In this document: positions 60,019-64,000 of the stretch, piece by piece
Numbering within the stretch: the first letter of the stretch is position 1
Layout of the letters: every line of letters begins with the position of its first letter
Source: Termitidicoccus mucosus
GTDB lineage: Bacteria > Verrucomicrobiota > Verrucomicrobiia > Opitutales > Opitutaceae
Direction of reading: 5' to 3'
Assembly: GCF_038725785.1 (NCBI RefSeq)
Contig: NZ_CP109796.1
Span: 3,720,001-3,784,000, forward strand
DNA: 64,000 nt
The notes under the pieces: generated by a model
The model's input: only the letters and a program-made list of their open reading frames with translations
What the model was told of the DNA's origin: nothing
Database searches by the model: none
Position numbers and translations under genes: made by a program

Positions 60019-60957
60019 ATGAACACCCGTCGTGATTTTCTCAAAAAAGGCTTCGCCGTCGGCGCCGCCTTCTCGCTCGCCGATCTGGGCGGCCTCTTCT
60101 CCACCGCCGCCCGCGCCGACGACGCGCCCGCCGCAAAAGCCGGCGCTCCGAAGCTCGTCGCCATCCGCGACGGCGACCGCACCGTCATGCTCGACCGCGC
60201 CATCAACGAACTCGGCGGCATGTCCGCCTTCGTGCGCCCCGGCCAGACCGTCGTCATCAAGCCCAACATCGGCTGGGACGTCGTCCCCGAACGCTCCGCC
60301 AACACCCACCCCGACATCGTCCGCCGCCTCATCGAGCTCTGTCTCGCCGCCGGGGCCTCCAGCGTGTCCGTCTTCGACCACACCTGCGACGCCTGGGAGC
60401 GCGCCTACGACCACAGCGGCATCGCCCAGGCCGTGAAGGATGCCGGCGGGAAAATGGTTCCCGGCCACGACGAATCCTACTACCGCGAGGTCGAAGTCCC
60501 CGGCGGGGAAAAACTCAAAACCGTGCGCGTCCACTCGCTCATCCTCGACAGCGACGTGTTCATCAACGCCCCCGTGCTCAAGCACCACGGCGGCGCGACC
60601 ATGACCGCCTGCATGAAAAACCTCATGGGCGCCATCTGGGACCGCGGCTTTTTCCACCGCAACAACCTGCACCAGTGCATCACCGATTTCGTGCGCTTCA
60701 AGCGCCCCGCGCTCAATGTCCTCGACGCCTACGCCCCGATGATGCGCAACGGCCCGCGCGGCAAGAGCGCCGAGGATCTCATCCACACGCGCACGCTCCT
60801 CGCCTCGACCGACATCGTCGCCATCGACGCCGCCGCCTCGAAAATCCTCGGTCACGCGGAAACCGGCATCGAACACGTCCGCTTGGGCGCCGCCGCCGGC
60901 CTCGGCGTCGGCGAATTGAGCAAAGTCGACATCCAGCGCATCAAGCTCGCCGCCTAA
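60019..60957 (+). CDS. DUF362-family protein with a twin-arginine signal
   Basis: A 312-residue protein. The N-terminus MNTRRDFLKKGFAVGAAFSLA is a Tat signal (RRDFLK), so a folded, cofactor-bearing protein is exported. The DUF362 body shows TVVIKPNIGWDVVPERSANTHP, VSVFDHTCDAWERAY, DSDVFINAPVLKHHGGATMT and CMKNLMGAIWDRGFFH. Members often occur with ferredoxin domains; the function is not established. This copy has few Cys and no own ferredoxin motif. The polyferredoxin encoded 326 bases downstream on the same strand is the probable partner. The start at 60019 is given by the Tat motif. Confidence 0.9.
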   Translation: MNTRRDFLKKGFAVGAAFSLADLGGLFSTAARADDAPAAKAGAPKLVAIRDGDRTVMLDRAINELGGMSAFVRPGQTVVIKPNIGWDVVPERSANTHPDIVRRLIELCLAAGASSVSVFDHTCDAWERAYDHSGIAQAVKDAGGKMVPGHDESYYREVEVPGGEKLKTVRVHSLILDSDVFINAPVLKHHGGATMTACMKNLMGAIWDRGFFHRNNLHQCITDFVRFKRPALNVLDAYAPMMRNGPRGKSAEDLIHTRTLLASTDIVAIDAAASKILGHAETGIEHVRLGAAAGLGVGELSKVDIQRIKLAA

Positions 60958-60962
60958 CGTTT

Positions 60963-61240
60963 GAAAATCCCAAATCTCGAAAACCCAAATCCAAAAAAAA
61001 TCCCAAATCTCAAAATCCGAAATTCCAAAAACAACACCGGCACCGGAGCGGCACATTCTTTGTCGAGCCCGGTCGCCGTCCATTGCCACCCGTCGAAACA
61101 TGTCACCGCCCGGTGGTTCGCCAGCACCGGCATCGGCGCTGACTTTTTTGAGATTTGGATATTCCGGGATTCGGAATTTTTTTGGGATTGTCAGGCTTCT
61201 CGCTTCGCGCGGAAGGGATTTCGAGATTTGAAATTTTGCC
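60963..61240. repeat. Family I inverted repeat of AAATCCCAAATCT words
   Basis: The left part (60963-61030) has several copies of AAATCCCAAATCTC-like words. The right part (61144-61240) has their reverse complements (GAGATTTGGATATTCC, TTTTTTTGGGATTG, TTCGAGATTTGAAATTTT). The 110-base centre is GC-rich and shows nothing else. It fills the 326-base gap between the DUF362 and polyferredoxin genes. Confidence 0.8.
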
Positions 61241-61283
61241 ACTGATTCCGCCATTCCCCCGCGCCGCCGCCTCTTTCCTTCCC

Positions 61284-62927
61284 ATGCGTTCTCGCAACCT
61301 CCCGAAACTGCTCCGTGTCGTCATCGCCCTCGCGTGCTTCGCCGTGGCGCTGGTTGCCTTTCTCGACTACCGCGACCTCGTCCCCGCCGCGCCCAAGCAC
61401 GCCATCGCCGCCGCGCAATTCGTGCCTTCCGCGCTCGCGCTCGGCACCGGCGCGGCGCTCTCGCTCGCCTGCCTCGTCATCCTCGCCGCCACCCTCGCGC
61501 TCGGCCGCGTGTATTGCTCGACGCTCTGCCCGCTCGGCGTGTTTCAGGACATCGTCTCGCGCGCGGCGGCCCTCGCGCGCAAAATTTTCGGCAAAAGAAA
61601 AACGTTTCTCCCCTTCCGCCCCGCGCACGAAAAGACCCGTCACGTCATCCTCGTGCTCGCGCTGCTCGCCGTCGCAGCCGGCTGGGGCGGCTTCGCGCTC
61701 GCGTGGCTCGACCCCTACAGCAACTTCGGGCGCTTCGCCGGCACGCTCTTCCGCCCGCCCGTCATCCTTGCCAACAACCTCGTCGCCGCCCTCGCGCAAA
61801 AAGCCGGTTTCAACGCCGTCCCTCCCGTCGGCGTTCCCTGGGCCGGCATCGGCGTGTTTCTCCCCGTGCTCGCGATCTTCGGCGTCGTCACCGTGATGTC
61901 GGCGTGGCGCGGACGGCTCTACTGCAACACCGTCTGCCCCGTCGGCACGCTGCTCGGTCTTGTCTCGCGCCGCGCGCTCTGGCGTCTCGCCATCGACCAG
62001 ACCGCCTGCGTGCGCTGCGGGGACTGCCTGAAGAATTGCAAGGCCCAATGCATCGACCTCCGCACGCAAACCATCGACCACTCGCGCTGCGTCGGCTGCT
62101 TCGACTGCATTGCCGTCTGCGACGAGAACGGCATCGGCCACCGCTGGCTCGGCCGCGCGCCGAAAGGCCCGCCGAAAAATCCCCGCGTCCCGCAAAGGAA
62201 AAACTTTTCCCAGCCGGCGCAAAGCGGGGACTCCACCTCGCGCCGCTCCTTCATCGCCGCCAACCTCGCCGGCGCGCTTGCCCTCGGCACGGCCGCGCCA
62301 CTTTTCGCCGCGGCGCATGCCGGCGGCGACGGCGAGCGTCACCGGGAGCGCCATCGCGCCGGCGGACGCGCCATTGCCCCGCCTGGCTCGCGCGGCGCGC
62401 GCGAGTTCACCGCGCGCTGCACCGCCTGCCAGCTCTGCGTGAGCGCGTGCCCCAGCCATGTCATCGAGCCCGCGCTTCTGGCTTACGGCACCCTCAACGG
62501 CATGCTGAAGCCGCGCCTGAACTTCGACCACAGCTTTTGCAATTTCGACTGCACCGTGTGCGGCGAGGTTTGCCCCGACGGCGCCATCCAGCCGCTCACC
62601 CGCGACACGAAGCACACCACGCGCATCGGCGTGGCCGAGGTGACGCTCTCGCATTGCATCGTCATCACCGAGGACACCGCCTGCGGCGCGTGCGCCGAGC
62701 ACTGCCCGACCGCGGCGTTGCAAATGAAACCGGGCGACGCCCGCTTCGCCCAGCCGGAAGTCAGCGCGGAATACTGCATCGGCTGCGGCGCCTGCCAATA
62801 CGCCTGCCCCGCGCACCCGGTGAAAGCGGTCATCGTGCGCGGCCTGGCGAAGCATGAAACCGCCAGCGTGCTGGTGCAGGAAAAAGCCGAGGCCCCGAAA
62901 GGGACCGAGGGCGATTTCGCGTTTTAG
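61284..62927 (+). CDS. Membrane polyferredoxin fused to a Tat-type ferredoxin module
   Basis: A 547-residue protein. The N-terminal half is NapH/YccM-like: four or so helices, two CxxxCP motifs (CSTLCPLG and CNTVCPVG), then two ferredoxin clusters (CVRCGDCLKNCKAQC and CVGCFDCIAVC). At residue about 318 a twin-arginine-like motif and helix occur inside the chain (STSRRSFIAANLAGALALG). Beyond it is a NapG-like part with four more cluster sites (CTACQLCVSACP, CTVCGEVCPDG, CGACAEHCPT, CIGCGACQYACP). It probably moves electrons from the membrane pool to the periplasm. The upstream DUF362 gene is the likely partner. The natural substrate is unknown. Its stop overlaps the convergent NHL gene by 4 bases. 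Confidence 0.88.
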   Translation: MRSRNLPKLLRVVIALACFAVALVAFLDYRDLVPAAPKHAIAAAQFVPSALALGTGAALSLACLVILAATLALGRVYCSTLCPLGVFQDIVSRAAALARKIFGKRKTFLPFRPAHEKTRHVILVLALLAVAAGWGGFALAWLDPYSNFGRFAGTLFRPPVILANNLVAALAQKAGFNAVPPVGVPWAGIGVFLPVLAIFGVVTVMSAWRGRLYCNTVCPVGTLLGLVSRRALWRLAIDQTACVRCGDCLKNCKAQCIDLRTQTIDHSRCVGCFDCIAVCDENGIGHRWLGRAPKGPPKNPRVPQRKNFSQPAQSGDSTSRRSFIAANLAGALALGTAAPLFAAAHAGGDGERHRERHRAGGRAIAPPGSRGAREFTARCTACQLCVSACPSHVIEPALLAYGTLNGMLKPRLNFDHSFCNFDCTVCGEVCPDGAIQPLTRDTKHTTRIGVAEVTLSHCIVITEDTACGACAEHCPTAALQMKPGDARFAQPEVSAEYCIGCGACQYACPAHPVKAVIVRGLAKHETASVLVQEKAEAPKGTEGDFAF

Positions 62928-64000
62928 CCGGTTTTGTTTTTGCGGTATAAACGCAGCAGACCGAGCGCAGCCAGCGCGATGACAAACCACGGCGAAGGCG
63001 CGCCGCCGCCACCACCGCCGCTTCCTCCAGTCGAACCGCCACCGCCGCCGGTATTCCCTCCTGTGCCGCCGCCGGTGGTTCCCGAAGAGACGGGCGTCAC
63101 CGCCAGCGTGGTGACCTCGCGCGTGGCGAGATTGAGCTTGCGGATGACGGAGTTCGCGGTGTCGGCGATGTAGAGATTCCCGGATGAATCATAGGCCACA
63201 TCATGCGGATGGTCGAACCATGCATCCTCCGCGCTGCCATCCTTGAGTCCATGCACACCGGGATTGCCCGCGAGGGTGGTGACTTCGCCGACGGCCGAAA
63301 CACGGCGAATGGTGGAGTTGTTGGTATCGGCAATATAAAGGTTGCCGGAGGAATCGGTGGCGAGACCTCGGGGTGAATTAAATTCCGCCGCGCGCCCCGT
63401 GCCATCCCGCCAGCCGCCGGTGCCGGAACCGGCAAGGGTGGACACACTGCCCGAAGAAGAGACAATCCGGATGGCATGATTGCCGGCATCGGCGACAACA
63501 AGGTCGGCGCCGGTGGCTTTTCTCACCATGCCTGACGGCTGGTTGAATCGGGCGTCAGACCGTGCATTGTCGAGATAACCCGCCTGATCGGGGAATCCTG
63601 CTTTTATTGGCACGCGGGTGGTGCCGCTAATAGTCTCGATGGGGCCGAAGATTGCGTGTCCGGGATTGGCAGAGAAACAAACCTCGTCGCCGTATATGCT
63701 GGAAACCACCGAATAGGGAGTGATGGTCACGGATGTCGTGGTAAAACGCATCGTATATGTAATTTGTCCGTTGGTTGAGAGATAACGCAAGGCGTTGTTG
63801 CCTGAATCAGCAATATAAAGAGTGCTGCCGGCCGCGGATATGCCCATGGGCTGGCTGAAGCGGACGGAAGCGCCTGTGCCGTGCGCATACCCGCTTTGTC
63901 CTGTGGCACCGGCCAGCACGGCCGATTGAAGATTCGATAATCCGACTTTTTGCACGGTATGCAAACTCGCGTCGGTTATATAAAGTGCGCCACCTGACAC
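62924..64000 (-). CDS. NHL-repeat secreted protein, 3' part (runs off the window)
   Basis: The last 358 residues of a longer protein; the 5' end lies beyond base 64000. At least four NHL-type repeats are visible (SSGNLYIADTNNSTIRRVSA; GADLVVADAGNHAIRIVSSS; SGNLYIADTANSVIRKLN), each followed by TTLAG-like strands, forming a beta-propeller. The end is a Gly/Ser-rich linker, GGGAPSPWF, a hydrophobic helix and RLYRKNKTG, a tripartite sorting-tail layout like that of the large hydrolase at 22601-26944. Surface or outer-membrane anchoring is likely. The function is unknown. Confidence 0.88.
   Translation of the reverse strand: MSGGALYITDASLHTVQKVGLSNLQSAVLAGATGQSGYAHGTGASVRFSQPMGISAAGSTLYIADSGNNALRYLSTNGQITYTMRFTTTSVTITPYSVVSSIYGDEVCFSANPGHAIFGPIETISGTTRVPIKAGFPDQAGYLDNARSDARFNQPSGMVRKATGADLVVADAGNHAIRIVSSSGSVSTLAGSGTGGWRDGTGRAAEFNSPRGLATDSSGNLYIADTNNSTIRRVSAVGEVTTLAGNPGVHGLKDGSAEDAWFDHPHDVAYDSSGNLYIADTANSVIRKLNLATREVTTLAVTPVSSGTTGGGTGGNTGGGGGSTGGSGGGGGGAPSPWFVIALAALGLLRLYRKNKTG

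Overview
The window is high-GC bacterial DNA with tightly packed genes and no rRNA or tRNA that I could find. Gene content suggests an aerobic or microaerobic, polysaccharide-degrading member of the Verrucomicrobiota, most likely Opitutae/Opitutaceae. The reasons are a TonB-dependent receptor with the N-terminal style VVLTPFEV..., large secreted glycoside hydrolases (GH38, GH42-like, GH65, GH106-like), a GlyGly/PEP-CTERM-like C-terminal tail on two secreted proteins, a Lys/Ala-rich histone-like peptide and a coxBACD oxidase operon. The taxon is inference from content, not from a marker gene.

Layout. 1-7300: a small membrane protein, an OxyR-like LysR regulator, a Gfo/Idh/MocA dehydrogenase, a Bcr/CflA efflux pump, UDP-glucuronate decarboxylase and a lipoprotein. 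7400-13800: trpB, a four-helix-bundle (IVP) protein, yicC, a 46-residue histone-like peptide, an amidotransferase, rsmE and an aldo/keto reductase. 14000-19250: the cytochrome c oxidase operon coxB-coxA-coxC-coxD. 19200-39700, minus strand: a carbohydrate region with an alpha-mannosidase, a modular secreted hydrolase, an ExuT-like transporter, a TonB receptor, a GH42-like hydrolase, beta-phosphoglucomutase, a GH65 phosphorylase, a URO-D-fold protein and an FAD oxidoreductase. A divergent IclR regulator sits at its head. 40700-47900: aroQ, a Nif3-like protein, an AT-richer pair (membrane protein and AlkD-like glycosylase), hemH, gpmI, yjdI and pirin. 48100-57300: a GH106-like hydrolase, yceH, a DUF3300 protein, two glycosyltransferases, DAHP synthase and a LysE exporter. 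57500-64000: LptF/G, an ECF-like membrane protein with a phosphoribosyltransferase, a Tat-exported DUF362 protein with a fused membrane polyferredoxin, and the 3' part of an NHL-repeat secreted protein.

How the genes work together. The 22.6-39.7 kb block reads as one glycan-use locus: surface hydrolysis, TonB import, periplasmic hydrolysis, MFS uptake, phosphorolysis by GH65, and conversion of beta-glucose-1-phosphate by PgmB. Two redox/C1-type enzymes of unknown substrate head the block. The cox operon supplies the terminal oxidase, and hemH (ferrochelatase) supplies protoheme. DUF362 and the polyferredoxin look like one iron-sulfur redox unit.

The most striking signal is not a gene. At least 20 intergenic or intragenic inverted-repeat elements fall into several sequence families (called A to I here), many with 20-35 bp near-perfect arms. 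They sit in most of the larger intergenic gaps. Four have been inserted, without breaking the frame, into coding regions (GH38, MFS, GH65 and ferrochelatase). They resemble REP/BIME/REPIN doublets or MITEs, and no transposase for them lies in the window.
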